Source: Lingula anatina
Lineage: Eukaryota; Brachiopoda; Lingulata; Lingulida; Lingulidae
NCBI RefSeq assembly: GCF_001039355.2
Contig: NW_019776186.1
Location: 7,106-60,931 of the forward strand
Direction: 5' to 3'
DNA: 53,826 bases
Made by a program: the position numbers and the translations under genes. The notes beneath the pieces are model-generated. The model was not told the origin of the DNA, did no database searches, and saw nothing but the letters and a program-made list of their open reading frames with translations. Position 1 is the stretch's first letter; every line of letters begins with the position of its first letter. Shown here piece by piece: positions 10,044 to 23,342 of this stretch.

Positions 10044-13000
10044 TATACTGTGCTAAAATTTGATGGACTTTTATCAAAATGTTTCAAGATGATTTTGCAA
10101 GGATGTGAAGATCATGGGAAAAATGGTGGGGCAGCTTGAGAGAATTACTGACTCAGAGGCAGCTTGGATGATTTGGAAAATTAAGTCGATATGGAAGATT
10201 TGTGAACTGTGAAAGATTGTTAGGGGCAGTTTTAAGGAATATTCTATCAAATATTGGATAGGATGTTCACATTTGTGTCAGTCAAAAAGGTTCCATTTAG
10301 TATTTAACTATATTTTACCTAATGACTGACAAACAAAACTTGTCCATTGAAACTGTCATTCCAATTGACCTTAAATGACCTAGAAGGTCAATGATCTGAA
10401 TTGACACCCCCATAGGTCATTAACCTCTGCCATCACCACCAAGAGACAAACATTCTTGCCCGTTGTTTTGCTGATAATATTTTAAGGAGTGCGCAGTGAC
10501 GAAAGTCTTGGATCCCATTGGAGCTTTTTCTTCTTCTTTTTTTTTTTGAAATGTGGTGTGACAGGAATGAATCCTTGTGTCCACCATGCTTATGAGCCCC
10601 TGTGCTTGTAAATGCTCCCTCCCAGTCCCCCCCCCCCCCCAACTTCTTCAGCACTCCCTGTCCCCATATTGCCCATGGAAAACATGCTTACTTGCAAGTT
10701 GATGCAACACAGCAACAAGATCAGTTAATTAAAATGATTTCGGACACTTGCATGTTATGCGTATTATCACTGTTAGTATCAAAGTGCAAAATGTTTGCAG
10801 TTGATGCAACACAGCAACAAAATAAATAAGTGAATAATTTTGGACCCAAAGATGTGTGTTTTGACACTTGCATGTTAAGAGCATTGTCAGAGTGCAAAAT
10901 GTATGCAGTCGAATTGGAAGCATTGTCAGTGGACAAAACTTTTAAAGCAGTTGTTGTGAAAAGATTGCAAAATATGAAAATTAGGTGGAAAAAGAATTGA
11001 AGTCTACTCCAGCTGGTTATTGCCCTGGTATCTTATGACATGTTCACATCAGAATTGTTTTAACCCTTCACCTGTCGTGAGCTATTAGGATTAAACCTGG
11101 AACCAAGATGAATAGGCTTCGTGTGTTTAAAATTAATCTGGTGTGAAGATTTTTTTGTGATGGTAAATTTTTTTTCATCAAAAAAGGCATTATTTTATGC
11201 ATCAGTAATTAACGTATTATTATTATTATTTTTCAACCCTCTTAAATACTACTACAAATTTCTTTTCCAAAGAAAAAAATGGAAGGTGAATATCTGTTCG
11301 ATGATTGTAAGTAAATGTTAAACACATGTAGCATGTTAAAAGAGAGAGTAAGACAGGATTTAAACTTTCATGTATAGATGAAGGTTTGTGTTACTTGTTT
11401 CCACTGATAGAATATTCAGAATTCTGTACTTCCCTTTAAAATATATGACAGGATCAAAATTGGTGAAGATAGCAGATTATTTTGATATTTTGTGGCACGT
11501 TCTGTAAAATTTATAACAGGGAATGGGATAATCAGTGGTAGCATGGAGTAATAACAGCTATATATATTTTACAAGTAGGGTATGAATGAGATTTATATTT
11601 TCAGAATGTTTGATATATATAGGAGCACATATGACACTTACCTTTGTTTCTGGCTTGGAGTTTTTGAATTTTACAGTTTGGCCAATTTAAATTACTAGTA
11701 ATATGATTTCATCATTAAGTTAAACTTGACTTTTACATAAATTACCCTATGGCATTCATATTTAACACCATCTTTTTGTTCTTTGAAGTGTTCAGTGGGT
11801 AAAAGGTATGTGTTTTTAAATATGAAAAATGGGTGAGTTTATGAAATAATTGCATCATTGTTTCTTAGAAATGAAAATGTGTAGCAGTTGTTGTCATTAA
11901 AGTAGATCAAGATAATTGTTATAACGCTTTTGTTAGTCAAGCTGAAAATTATGTCATTATCTTAACACAAAATCTTTAACTAAGCTTGCAATTACCTCAC
12001 TGGTAATTTCTAAAAGGTGGTGCAGTGAAGAAGAAAACAAACAGTTGATGAAATGTGTCGCCATCTATTGATGAAAATTAAAACTAAGGTCAGCCAACTG
12101 TGCAGACTATTTTATAAGGTGGTGCCATAAAACCTGTAAGTGGAATGCTTTAAAAAGTTATTTTAGTTTAGCGTGAGCTGCTTTTGTGCAATAGCCGTCC
12201 ATGTGTGTTAGACCTAAAGTTGTAGTGAATATGATAATTATATGGTACATATTTACATAGAGTTCAACATCATTGAGATGAGAAAATATCTTTTTGGTCA
12301 AAATTTAGCAGGGATGGAAAATGTGTATGCATTTAGTTAATTTCTTTATTTTTTCATTGATTTTTTTGTAAGAGGTCAGAAAATTTTGGATTTCGCATAC
12401 ATTTTTTTTTCCAAATTTGATACATTTTCCAACCCTAGCCGTGAATATTTTATAGTAGTGAACAGTGCCTTATTTATGAAAACGAATCATTTCAGCATGA
12501 TCCTTATACAGTAGTGCAAAGAAAGAAGTGTTAATTATTCTTTCTGGAAATACCTTTCCTCTATACTGAAATTTGATTTAAACATTTTATTGGCATGTGT
12601 CCAAAGTATCCTTCTATTACACTTTTTAAGTAATATCCTAAAATCAGTGAATTATTTTTTCTTTGTTAAGAAATTTATGAAGTCGACCATTTTATTTGAT
12701 TCACTTTCATTACCAAGTCAACATAGAATTTCTTAAAATTATGTTGTACTTCCATCTTTTCTCACATTTTTATTCAAAATAAGTCATTGAAATAAAAAAT
12801 AAATGCTTGTATTAAAAGTATGATTTCTACAAATGAAGACTTTGTAAGATACAGTTATTAGCAATACAAGATTTATTCCATCCAAGAAATTTATTGTTCC
12901 AAATTCCATAAAGTTGCCAGATTAGAAACAAAGCTGAAATTGTATCAAATTTGGATAATATTTGACAAAAAATGTTATAAATCATAAAACTTAATATTAA

Positions 13001-13259
13001 AATTAATGTAATGGAGAAAAATTAAATGAAGCAAATTTACATTAAATTTTAAAATATTTTACTTGCCCCATCACCTGAGCATTTCATAATCAGCAATTTA
13101 TTGAATTTTTAAGAGTACAGTTAACCAAGGGCGCAGACACTTAATTAAAGGTATAAATTCCCATTAATTTGTAAAACATTTTAATTAACATGAACATTGG
13201 TCTTTTGAAGTACATTCTTTAAAACATTTGGTAACTTAATCATTTGTCTAAAAAGCACA
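10044..13259. other. SZRD1 3' UTR and AT-rich intergenic DNA
   Basis: No coding exon was recognised on either strand in this 3.2 kb. Early bases are probably SZRD1 3' UTR. The interval contains a head-to-tail duplication near 10.7-10.9 kb and poly-C and poly-T runs. It ends at an assembly gap. Confidence 0.55.
10699..10908. repeat. Tandem duplication, about 105-bp unit, two copies
   Basis: Unit 1 (10699-10800) starts TTGATGCAACACAGCAACAA and ends near GTGCAAAATGTTTGCAG. Unit 2 (from 10801) repeats both landmarks, with GACACTTGCATGTTA shared in the middle. Internal parts have diverged by indels, so this is an old duplication. Confidence 0.8.
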
Positions 13260-13540
13260 NNNNNNNNNNNNNNNNNNNNNNNNNNNNNNNNNNNNNNNNN
13301 NNNNNNNNNNNNNNNNNNNNNNNNNNNNNNNNNNNNNNNNNNNNNNNNNNNNNNNNNNNNNNNNNNNNNNNNNNNNNNNNNNNNNNNNNNNNNNNNNNNN
13401 NNNNNNNNNNNNNNNNNNNNNNNNNNNNNNNNNNNNNNNNNNNNNNNNNNNNNNNNNNNNNNNNNNNNNNNNNNNNNNNNNNNNNNNNNNNNNNNNNNNN
13501 NNNNNNNNNNNNNNNNNNNNNNNNNNNNNNNNNNNNNNNN
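13260..13540. other. Assembly gap, 281 Ns
   Basis: A run of N. Its right edge is a (TA)n microsatellite (13541-13582), so the gap was probably caused by that repeat. No gene is known to be interrupted. Confidence 0.99.

Positions 13541-13582
<42 letters not shown>
13541..13582. repeat. (TA)n microsatellite
   Basis: A perfect TA dinucleotide run bordering the gap. Confidence 0.95.
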
Positions 13583-13584
<2 letters not shown>

Positions 13585-14358
13585 GTTGATGAGTATAAAA
13601 TGTGTTCTGCTTGTAATAATTTCTTAAATTAATTAAATTTACTGGAATTCTTATTAAATCTTTTTTGTTTTGTCAATAGTACAGTAATTTCCTTAAACAC
13701 ATAATGTATACATTTTGCTCAACTTCTGGATCAAAAATGAGCAGGACACAAGTTTTAACAAAATAAAACATTTTTTAGAATGTAGCTACCAGTATCCTAA
13801 GTTTTGGAAATGACACAAAAAAGCTCCATCTCTTAAAATGATTCACAAATTCCTCCATATTGTAAGGGCAAACCAATTTACTGCCATCAAGCCTGAATTC
13901 CATACATCCTATGCTTGTCTCCATTCTGTGAAATAAAGAGTTCTCTATGTCCTTGGGGAGGGCTCTTCGATATCCATGGATAAAATACTTAATTTCAAAC
14001 AGTTTGTGATTTTATCTGGAATGTTATACTTTATAATGCCCTACCCTAACTTTCCATAGGCTATCTCTCATTTGAAGAATTAACTTATAACCCAAGAAAG
14101 TTACATAATTAAATCTCAACATCTAAAAAAGCAGTATAGCACAAAACAGCATGTATAATAAATAAACAACAAGGCATTACAGACGTCGACATCATGGTAT
14201 TTGGTCTGACTAATTTCAGCTTTGGTCATTGCTCCACTCATCAAAATGTGATGCTTTTGAAACAAATCGGCCACAAAAGCCTAACTTGGATATAGTGTTA
14301 AAAATAAATAAAGACCAGATCTAAGAGTTCAACTTGACATAAAACACTGCATCTTAGG

Positions 14359-14582
14359 ATGCTTTCCCAGAGATTTAGATCGATCTAAAGATTAAGTTTT
14401 AGATCGACCTAACTCCCTGGGGGTTCACGGTAAATTGCAGTCAGCCGAGCGGGCACCATAGTTAATTACCCTCTTACAGCTTTTAGTATACGGGACAGAC
14501 GCTTAAGCCGGCCAAGCTGACAGTAATCTAGTGAGACTCCCCACAGGGATAGATCGATCTAAAAATCTATGGAAATGGGGTG
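14359..14582. repeat. MITE, GATCGATC-end family (copy 1)
   Basis: The left end reads GCTTTCCCAGAGATTTAGAT then CGATC; the right end reads AGATCGATCTAAAAATCTAT then GGAAATGGGG, an inverted match. The core contains AACTCCCTGGGGGTTCA and a CAGTAATCTAGTGAGACTCC segment shared with the copy at 35.86 kb. There is no coding capacity, so it would be non-autonomous. Confidence 0.75.
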
Positions 14583-14585
14583 TTA

Positions 14586-14769
14586 GAGCGTGTTCAGAAC
14601 AGCAGACTAACAGATTTGTGGATCAAAAATGGCAACCTAATCAAAAGCTAGCTTCTTAATTCCCGATTAGACACTGAATAGATTCCCGTTGATATAATGC
14701 AACACATATTCAGATGGGTCAGCCATATTTGATCTGCAGGTCTGTTATTTTGCTGTTCTGAATGTGCTC
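14586..14769. repeat. MITE, ATATGGCC-end family (copy 2)
   Basis: Inverted ends of about 45 bp: GTTCAGAACAGCAGACTAAC at the left, and the reverse complement of TTCAGAACAGCAAAATAACAG at the right, each continuing into a GATCAAAnATGGC word. It abuts the preceding MITE with only a few bases between them. Confidence 0.75.
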
Positions 14770-15211
14770 TTAAATCATGTTTCAAACATAAACTGGAAAG
14801 AAAAACCCTCAAAGATGTCAGACCTCCTCCAATAATTAACTAATAATTAACCATTGATTAAATTAAAAGTTCTTCACCAAAATCTTATCACTTTTCAGAT
14901 TGCCCATTTGTGACTTATCCTGAAAAATTCCATCAAAATCCATCATTTTTTGAGTTAGGATAGTGATTTACAGAAAAGGAATCAAAGGTGACGACATAAT
15001 GGCTTCCTTGGTAGAGGTAATAAATATGTACATGCACCACAGAAAATCAATTTTTACAACTGTATGACTGTGTAAATTAATTATCTATGACAACATTATT
15101 TCTGTGACAATTTAGTAATCTCAAGTTAGACAAAAAGATAATTCTGATAAAATGTTTCAATTTTAGTGTGCCCTTTTACAGTATTTTTGCAAAAAATGTT
15201 ACATGTTCACA

Positions 15212-15544
15212 CTTAAAGGGATAATAACTCTTCGTATGAGATCTATATTTCACAATAAAAACATTGTGAATAACTCATAGAAATATAATATATTCTGTTT
15301 TACCACACAAACGGCAGTTACAGCTATTTTTCTGATATCTGAGCTGTCTTTAGACCACTTGACCTCCATTGATGGCAATACTCTGTTAAATAACAAAAAA
15401 CCAAACTTTTTAGAAAAAAAAACAGAGACTAACTTTGAATGTAAAAATGGATTCATTAACCATTGGTAAGTATCGGAAAATTGTTGTTTACTCCAGGAAA
15501 ATTCATTTTTTGGCCGAAATGAAGAGTTATTATCACTTTAACTG
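15212..15544. repeat. Element with AAAGGGATAATAACTCTTC inverted ends
   Basis: CTTAAAGGGATAATAACTCTTC at about 15214 is mirrored by GAAGAGTTATTATCACTTTAA at about 15520. A related left-end word (GAAAGGGATAATCGCTCTTC) occurs at about 40450 in an EMC10 intron. This fits a non-autonomous DNA transposon family with ends of about 20 bp. Confidence 0.6.
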
Positions 15545-15992
15545 TCTGTGACATGTCACATTTCACGTGTGCGCAGTGACAGCATTTTTGTATAATTTGA
15601 CCCGTTACAGGTAAATTAGTCTGAACCTACAAGGCAGTGAAACTGAACCCTATTTCTTAATGGCTGCTGTTAGCCATGCCAAAGATGTGATTAGTCTTTT
15701 TTCAATAATACCCTATCATAGTGAGAAATGTTTTAATATTATTATGTTTCCATGAAGGGGCTGGTGCTTTCCCAACCATCTGAACAGTTAATATATTAGG
15801 TAATATCAAGCAGCATTCTGTAATCCATCCTATGTCAGAGTGAAGTTTTTCAAGGCAACAAGTTCATCTTCCCAGGATACTGGATCTGCTGCTGTAACTT
15901 AGATTCAGGTTTAATTTAATATATTTTTTCCTTTTAAAGAATACATCTATCCTCATAACATATTTCACAAAAATTTAATAAACAATTATCAA

Positions 15993-18900
15993 TCAAGTGC
16001 CGCATTTCCAGTCTCTTTCTGATAATCCTTGTAGTCTCTTTGTTTTTCTGGCTTGCCACCAAAGCCATGCGAAACCAATAAAGAAACAAACCAGTGACTC
16101 TACGTAATAGCCGTCCAATGACGTGATGCATTTTCCTCCTGAATCCGTGCACAGCTGGAAATAAATAAATAAAATGTTGACAACATTTCAATGTGTTGAA
16201 ATTGGTATTACTGTCATAAGATAAATGTATGTATCAGGTGAAAATATGAAATAAAAACTGTAAATAAAAAATAAATTACTAGACTAAGTACAAAATCACA
16301 TGTAATAGTCCAATCAAATGACAAATATTTCTATCAAGACAAAAAAAGCAACACAAAGATAAAAAATAATCAGTCAAGGTATTTATGATTATTTTATCAT
16401 TCAAGTCCAAAAACTATCTGCTATAGTTTCTGTTTTCATTCGAAATGTAAACATGAGGAATTTTAGCTTTAAAATTTACAGATGACAGTCATTAAGACTT
16501 ATCTGGAATTTCTGACAGTCTGATATTTTTTTTGTTTATATCTTTACTGGACACATCCCCCCATATATAACTGTTTGCCTTTGGCGCTTGCATTTTCTGG
16601 ACTTTGCTCAAAAGCCAACTTTCATCTCTAAAAAAATCACCTTTTCTTCAGCCGCATTGTTGCACTGTCCTATTGAACCAGAACATGTTTTCCATGTGAG
16701 TGAATCCACGAACCATAACATTACTGTGGTAGGCCAGTTCCCGCCTGAAGAGAAAAGTAGAAAAGTTGCGATGTCTAACTCGGTGCTTATAAAACTGTGT
16801 ATAAATAAGGCAAAATGTAAATATATTCAATCAACAAATCACAATAAAATTAATTAAATTAAAATGTTACAAGACCCAAATTCAGACAGAATAATATTGT
16901 AATCACCCCTTTCCCCATAACATATATCCTAAAAATAAATCACAATCTGTGAAGAATTTTTTGTCAGGAATCTTGACCATCGACAAAAAGACAAACTGAG
17001 GCTGATGAGAAGATAAAAATGGAGAACTGGGAAGATAACAGAAAGAGAGAGAGAGAGAGAGAGAGAGAATAGCTGACTTACCTAGATTAGATAAAGTGTT
17101 GAGTAGTGTCATATAGGTGCCTCCGATAGCTGGATCACTGATCTTAGCATGGAAACCCATTGTGGATACAAACATACTATAAACTGCCACCTGAAAATGT
17201 AGAAAATCAATAATATATATGATGACTTTCAAATCAAACAGAACTTTGGTATAAACGAGAAACATTTCAATCCTAAGAGTAACTACAGCAGTAAATCTTT
17301 AAAAAATAAGATAGCAAAATAATTGATATATTTAAAAATTTGATCTAATTAATAAATTATCCCCAATGCCTTCAGTTCCTTTCCATAAAGCTTCTTCAAA
17401 AGCTAAAAGATGTATGTATAAAAGAAAAAGAAAGACAGAAAGGATAAAGTATTACCTGGTGTAAGGCAAAGAAAAACAATATTACTCCATAAAAATAAAG
17501 TGGGAATTCCCCAGACGCCATCTGTGTTGATGGGGCCCACCACACCAATACCGCATATATCAATCCTATGACTAATCTGAAGATACAGAATTTAAAAAAA
17601 GAATATTTCATCAAACTTGTATGTTAATTTTCTGTTAATATAATAGGAAATCAGGATATTTTCTAAATGTCCAATGCCTATTATTTTGAAAAAATATATC
17701 TTAGTTCCATAGTTTTTCTTTTCTTTCAATGTTTGCATCTGTAAAATATCCAGGCACAGACATTTTGAAAGATAAAATCTAACTTTCTTTTGAGTTATTT
17801 GGTCTTTTAAGATATTGAAATATTTATAAATAGGGGATTTGAGGACTTGGAAGTCAAGAAAATCACTGTGAGAGATAAACATCCTATAACATTTACATAC
17901 TAGATACATGTATATCAAGTAGTTCTGGGCTTAACATTTAGCAAACAAACTTACATTTACTGAAAATGTGCATGCTTGTGTCTGAAATTGCTGGCAAGCA
18001 TGTTTATGAAGCATATTGTGGCATGTACATATTTGCCCAATGTTTTCATTCCTGTGCCTGAGACCACATTCACAACAGAGTTGATCCATGGACTAACAGA
18101 CCCACGGACCAAATATGGCCGACCCACTTGAAAGCTTGCCCCATAATCCCTTAACAGACACTGGATAGCTTCCCCTTAAGGGATAACATGGCTAGCTTTC
18201 GAGTGGGTCAGCCATATATGATCCAGAGATCTAAGAAAGCGTACAACGCCCAACTCACCTCCAAGGCATTGCCTTAATAAATACATCCATGGGTCTCGGA
18301 CCTGCTGTGTAACGACTTAGTAACAGAGGGAGTATTATCTCTATGGGGACCATAGGAACTGCAAGGAGAGCCAGGCGTTCCTTTGGCACACCAGCTTCGA
18401 TCAGCTTCAGGCCAGTGATTCCATCTGCAGCTGCGAAGCCGATCTGGAATTATAAAGTTGAAATAAGTTGATCAGATGAGTTTGGAAATGATGTGAGGTC
18501 TCACATGACACAAAATAATATTTTCAATATTTTGTAATACCAGCAATATATATATGTTATAACACCCAGAGAGTCAAGACCTCAAGTCAAAGCAACAGAT
18601 GAGATGAAATTATACCAGACTTTTTATAATTGATACAGAAATTGGGTTTTGGTGCTGAAAAAATGGTAAAATAAATAAAACTTTTACCCAGATAAATGTA
18701 ACACATTGTTGTTAGATTGTATTGAAATCAAATATAAAATTGTTTTTTAATAAATTATCATTTGTTTCATTTTATGAAATAAATATTTTGACAGTTTTGC
18801 TACGTTCACCTACCTTGGCTGTTAATAAAATCACAATATATGTCTTAACAGCGGGTAATTTGATAATCTTAACCAGCTGTTTATAAGTGTCCGCTATAGT

Positions 18901-20823
18901 TTGGTCCTGGTCAGCATCTTCATTTGTTTTTTCTGTCTTGAAGAGACCGACCAAAGTTGTTGTGATAAAAAACACAATGCCCCAGAAATACATGAAGCCT
19001 GAAATTGAAAAAAAAAAAAAATAGTGCTTTGTCAATGTCATAATATGTGTGATTTGGTCAGCAATGTTTATTTGGACACTCATCTAAATACAGTAGTTGT
19101 TTTGTGCTGAAGAAAAAATACAACTCCACCTGCTCTCTGTCTCATAAACATTTTACGTAAATTTTCAAAATCGACATGTACTAGTACTGTTAGCATAATG
19201 CTTACAATAAAGATATATAATTAATGACTCAAAATCAGTGATAACAAGACACACAGATGCTAAACACTTACTTCCAAGAGTGACCAGGCCTTCCTTCTGA
19301 GGAATATTTCTGAGATATTTGTTGCAGAAGTCAGGAGATTCCAGGGCCAGGAATACTACATTTCCTAGAAAATAGCCCGCCGTCTGTCCCACTGTGTTAC
19401 AAGTGGAAGCCCAGCCCACATTTTTTCTGAAAAGTATTTAAAATTGTTCTGAGGCAGTGTCAAAAGTATTAAAAATTGTACTACATGCCGTGAACAAATT
19501 AACTATTAAAACACAAAAATAATGCACTAAAAAAAAAAAAAAAAGCAATTCATTGTGAGATCTTGTTAGAGACACTTGGGCCCCTGTCTCGAAAGCATCG
19601 CGCATTGCGGCCGTGCGCAAGCATCTCGATTCCATAACTCGCCCATACTCGCCCCATATAATACATTGAAACCTCTATGTGATATCGCTATTCGCAGTGC
19701 GCGATGCTTTCAAGATACGGGGCCCTGCTTGGGATGTGTGCAATATAACAGTCTGTGAAGTTAACCACTGGCCCAGCTGCAAATGCCAGTAAAAATTTGA
19801 CCGGGCCAGTGAAATTTCTGAAACACAGTCATTTTATTTTACTGGACCAACCAGGCCTGTGATTTTTTTTTCAGCAGTAACATCTTTTTCTAAATGTTCA
19901 GGCTAAAAGTTAAAGTCTTTTTAAAGAACTTTTTTTAAAAATCCCATTCTTTTTATTGATAAATAGGAAACCTGTTTAACCTAAATGTGTTCACTGAAGT
20001 ATTTTGTTTTGAAGTTGGAATTCAGGCTAGTGAATTTTGGTTCAGGCTAGTAGATTCTTAGATCAGGGTTGGCTTGAAAGTTCAAAAGTATTTGGCAAAA
20101 ACTGATAAAACAGTGCATAACGTGTGACAGTACACGTATGACAGGCACTAATATTACAATGTGTATAATTGGATAATTGGTTTGACAGTGTATTACATAA
20201 CAGACTTACCTAGACAACATAGTTAAAGCCCACCCATCTACTGCTATATCCTGAGTAGCTGCCAAGAAGTTCATGGCAAAAAACACTGCTGTCAAAAACC
20301 CCACATTCACATTGCTGTTCTCGCCCTCATTCTCTCCTAAAACTTCTGATATGTGCAGTGACAGTATAATCATAAAAAGTCCAATCAGATACTGGGTAGG
20401 AACCAGCCACGTTTTACGACGGCCAAATTTTGAGGAATAAGCAGCGTCCACAATGGGTGCCCAGAGGAGTTTCACACTGAAGGGCCAAAATGCGAAACTG
20501 AATTTCGCTTGATCTTTGTAACTGACGTGGCGACTCGAGAGAATCATGGGAATGCTGCCGCTAAGTCCGAGTGGAATTCCTTGAAGTACGTAAAGAAATG
20601 TGAGTAAGAGTATACTGCCTCTGTCACCGTCAAGGCTGTGATTTTGCGATTCATTTTCTTCCTCTTCTTCATCGCCCTGCTCCTCTCTCTCTTTGCTCGG
20701 CAGATGCATGTGGAGCGGTGCATGCTGAAATATCATTTCCGACTCCGCGTCGTCATTGGACATCAGATGATGTACTTTACGATTCATTTGACTATTTTCT
20801 GAACTGACTCTTTTTCTGGACAT
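15993..20823 (-). CDS. SLC33A1: Acetyl-CoA transporter (SLC33 family)
   Basis: Eight exons, minus strand: 20210-20823, 19272-19426, 18814-18998, 18259-18443, 17456-17576, 17082-17190, 16641-16744 and 15993-16154. Together they give 1635 nt, 544 residues; human is 549. All joins are GT-AG and keep the frame. The protein is a multi-pass major-facilitator-type carrier of the ER/Golgi membrane that brings acetyl-CoA into the lumen for acetylation of glycans and proteins. Near-identical family blocks are QGIPLGLSGSIPMIL, ATQDIAVDGWALTMLSR, CNTVGQTAGYFLGN, GGTYMTLLNTLSNLGGNWP and LDGYYVESLVC. The N-terminal about 65 residues are acidic and cytosolic-like (EEEEEN run) before the first membrane span. 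The C-terminus ends WKCGT, like the human WKCKRNN. The start is the first Met, followed by basic MSRKR. Nothing suggests a broken gene. Confidence 0.96.
18060..18245. repeat. MITE, ATATGGCC-end family (copy 3)
   Basis: The left half reads GGACTAACAGACCCACGGAC then CAAATATGGCCGACCCA; the right half reads TGGGTCAGCCATATATGATC, an inverted match. It lies within an SLC33A1 intron, immediately 3' (in window coordinates, left) of the exon at 18259. Confidence 0.7.
19578..19725 (-). repeat. 148-bp MITE with GGGCCCC ends (copy 1)
   Basis: Ends GGGCCCCTGTCTCGAAAGC and GCTTTCAAGATACGGGGCCC are inverted repeats of about 20 bp, extended inward by GCGCG/CGCGC pairs. A second copy of nearly the same length lies in the opposite orientation at 46133-46282. 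This copy sits in SLC33A1 intron 1. Confidence 0.8.
19768..20095. repeat. Dispersed repeat (copy 1; copy 2 at 37.1 kb)
   Basis: Shared words in the same order with 37.12-37.67 kb are TTTTTTTCAGCAGTAACATG/C, a CTAAA(T)GTT stretch, CCTGTTTAACCT/CCCGTTCAACCT, AATGTGT, GTGAATT(T)TGGTTCAGGC and CTTAGATCAG. The copies are old and diverged. This copy is in SLC33A1 intron 1. Confidence 0.6.
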
Positions 20824-21601
20824 TGTGAAGTAAAAGTGTGGCCCCTGTTTATCTTGTGACCTATGTTTCTACTGCACTTGTTTTTGTGACTAGGAGTGTG
20901 AGATGACATTTAAACTTGTCAAGTCACAATAACTGATCGTCTTTTGAATCTTTTCAATGGGTTATGAAAATATCCAATCAACTGTCTTCTTTAAGATGTA
21001 TGGTCTGGGATCCTGTGTAATTCTTCACTCCTGAAAGGTATGAATGAAATATCATTTCTCTCAATCCATATGCTAAATCCAGTTGCACAAAACTGACAAA
21101 CTATTTAAAATTAGTAATCAATTTTCTATAAGACATAAAAAACCCATCCAGTGAAAACATACTTGTTCCTGAGAAGATAGAAGGAAAGTTCTAGTAATTA
21201 ACTTTTATTAACTATAGTTTATCAGTGTCACATGCATAGTACTGTAGTGTGGATGTCAAATGTGCATGTAGCATATATATTTAGTTTTGCTTGTCCAGTT
21301 GTCCCACACAAACACATGAACAACATTCTATACGACAGAGATTTAATAAACTTCAATCTGTTATCTTTCAGGACGTCTTTAATTTCTCTCATTCTCAGAC
21401 ATATGCATGCTGCAATTAGTGTCAAAGTAATTTTCAGAGTCCTAAATGAACGTCCCTCCCTCCTCAAAACTCAAATGAATAATAGTAAATAATAAAAATT
21501 ATGATAAATTTAATGATTTTGATAATCATTATCATGAAATACAAGACCCTTACCCTCCCACCCTTCTGTTAAGTAAGAGAGACATAGTCTATATCTGTTA
21601 T

Positions 21602-21634
<33 letters not shown>

Positions 21635-23302
21635 CAAATTTTTGTAGCTACCTTGAATGACTCTTGTAAATTACTACTTTCATGCCGTGAAACCCTAAAG
21701 ATGTCCACTTCTTAATTTGACATACAACGGATGGTTTTGTTCAAGTTTTACGTGGCATTATACGACCGGTCTCTTCCGCGTGTAAAGCGCAGCGTCATTG
21801 TTGACTTTCGTTTCGATACTTCACATTTGCCGTCTTCTCTACCACAATCATGTATGCAGCGCTTAATCTTCTTTACAACTGTATTATTATAAATTTGAAT
21901 GATTTATAATTAATTACAAAGTATATTCTAATGTAACTGATTTTATTTGAAAAAAATTTCAAGCACAAAAATATGCATTAAATTAATTTCATATCTCTCT
22001 CAGTATTTTTTTAATTAAGATTTTAAATTTATTTTTTGGTTATTTATATTGCAAAGAACTTCAACGATTTGTAATCAGCAATTCGACTAGGTGTATAACC
22101 TATGAAAAAACTATAAAGAATAAAATTGTCTTTGGATTCTTATCTTTTATCTTACCTTGGCTGAGTGGTTAGTCAATGAATAGTCATTTATTTATTTATC
22201 TATTTATTGAAATTTTTTATTTTATTTATTTTGCTTTGTTTTTTGTGTTTTTTTTTATGCTTCCTGTTTTTATGTTTTTTTTTAATCTTTTTTGTTTCTG
22301 GTGAAATTCACCAGTCTCAATCTTCATTACGAGAGTGACTTGTACTCATAAATGAAAAATTAAGTATTTAGAGTTAGTGATCATAATTCTTTACAGCTTT
22401 GGGATATGGTCTATCGTAAATTTTTCAGGAAAACAAATTAATATTGCCACTTAGTACAGTGATATACTTTCATCCTTGAGGGGAAGTCATATCTTTAGTA
22501 TTTTTTTTATTGATTTGAAAACTCCTTTGGTGATAATTAAATTTTATTTGTAAAATGTCCCTTTACATTTTTTATTAAAACGTATTCAATTTAAACCACA
22601 CATATTTTTCATGATGTATGTACGTACGCACGTATGTACGTACTATGTATGTAGGCCGGCCTACTTTTGTAGGTCATTCATCTTTGAGGATAAACCTTTT
22701 CTTTTGAAGATTCTTTTGTATGGTGGTAATAAAATATTGATTTGTCAAATGTCGCTTTTGGTTTTTCGATTAAAACGTTTTCAATTCAAAACATCAATTT
22801 TTCATGTTAATTATTATTTTTGTTGTTGTTGTTGTTCTACAGTAGGCCTATTCCATTTTATATCGTTATTTTTACTTTATCTAAGATATTTTGACTTAAT
22901 TGTGTTACCCCTACTGCACTTTCTTTCCTGCTTGTGTACAGCTAAATCTTCATTCCCATCCATTCATAAAACAAATATATTCTCTGTATCTTTTAATTCA
23001 TTAATTACGTGGTTTCCTAGTTTAAACGTTTAGTGAAATAAATAAAAAAAATTGAATATCTGTCACTGAAACCAAATGTCTTAGCTTACCTATTATTAGT
23101 TTTTGTACGTTGTTGTATCTTGTGAGCCCATGTCTGCCTCGGCGGTATCTAGAGTGATATGGCTTACCCCCCTTATTGCTTCAACCATGCCACAGCCTCC
23201 CCCCCCCAAAAAAAAAAAATAAATAAATAAATAAAAATAATGATAATAATAATAAAGTCAGTTGGCAGTTTCCTGTCCTAATGGACTAGGAATCACCTGA
23301 GA

Positions 23303-23342
<40 letters not shown>

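Larger units (their letters stand above)
13583..15992. other. Gene-free DNA downstream of SLC33A1, with MITEs
   Basis: No exon is recognised before the SLC33A1 stop codon (minus strand). The interval carries three miniature inverted-repeat elements at 14.36-14.58, 14.59-14.77 and 15.21-15.55 kb, described separately. The bases next to 15992 are probably the SLC33A1 3' UTR. Confidence 0.5.

Noticed and set aside
13244-13627. Open frame across the N gap
   Set aside because: Made only of Ns and a TA microsatellite.
22611-23033. 140-codon plus-strand frame in T-rich DNA
   Set aside because: Translation is Phe/Leu/Cys-rich low complexity from T runs; there is no domain or splice signal.
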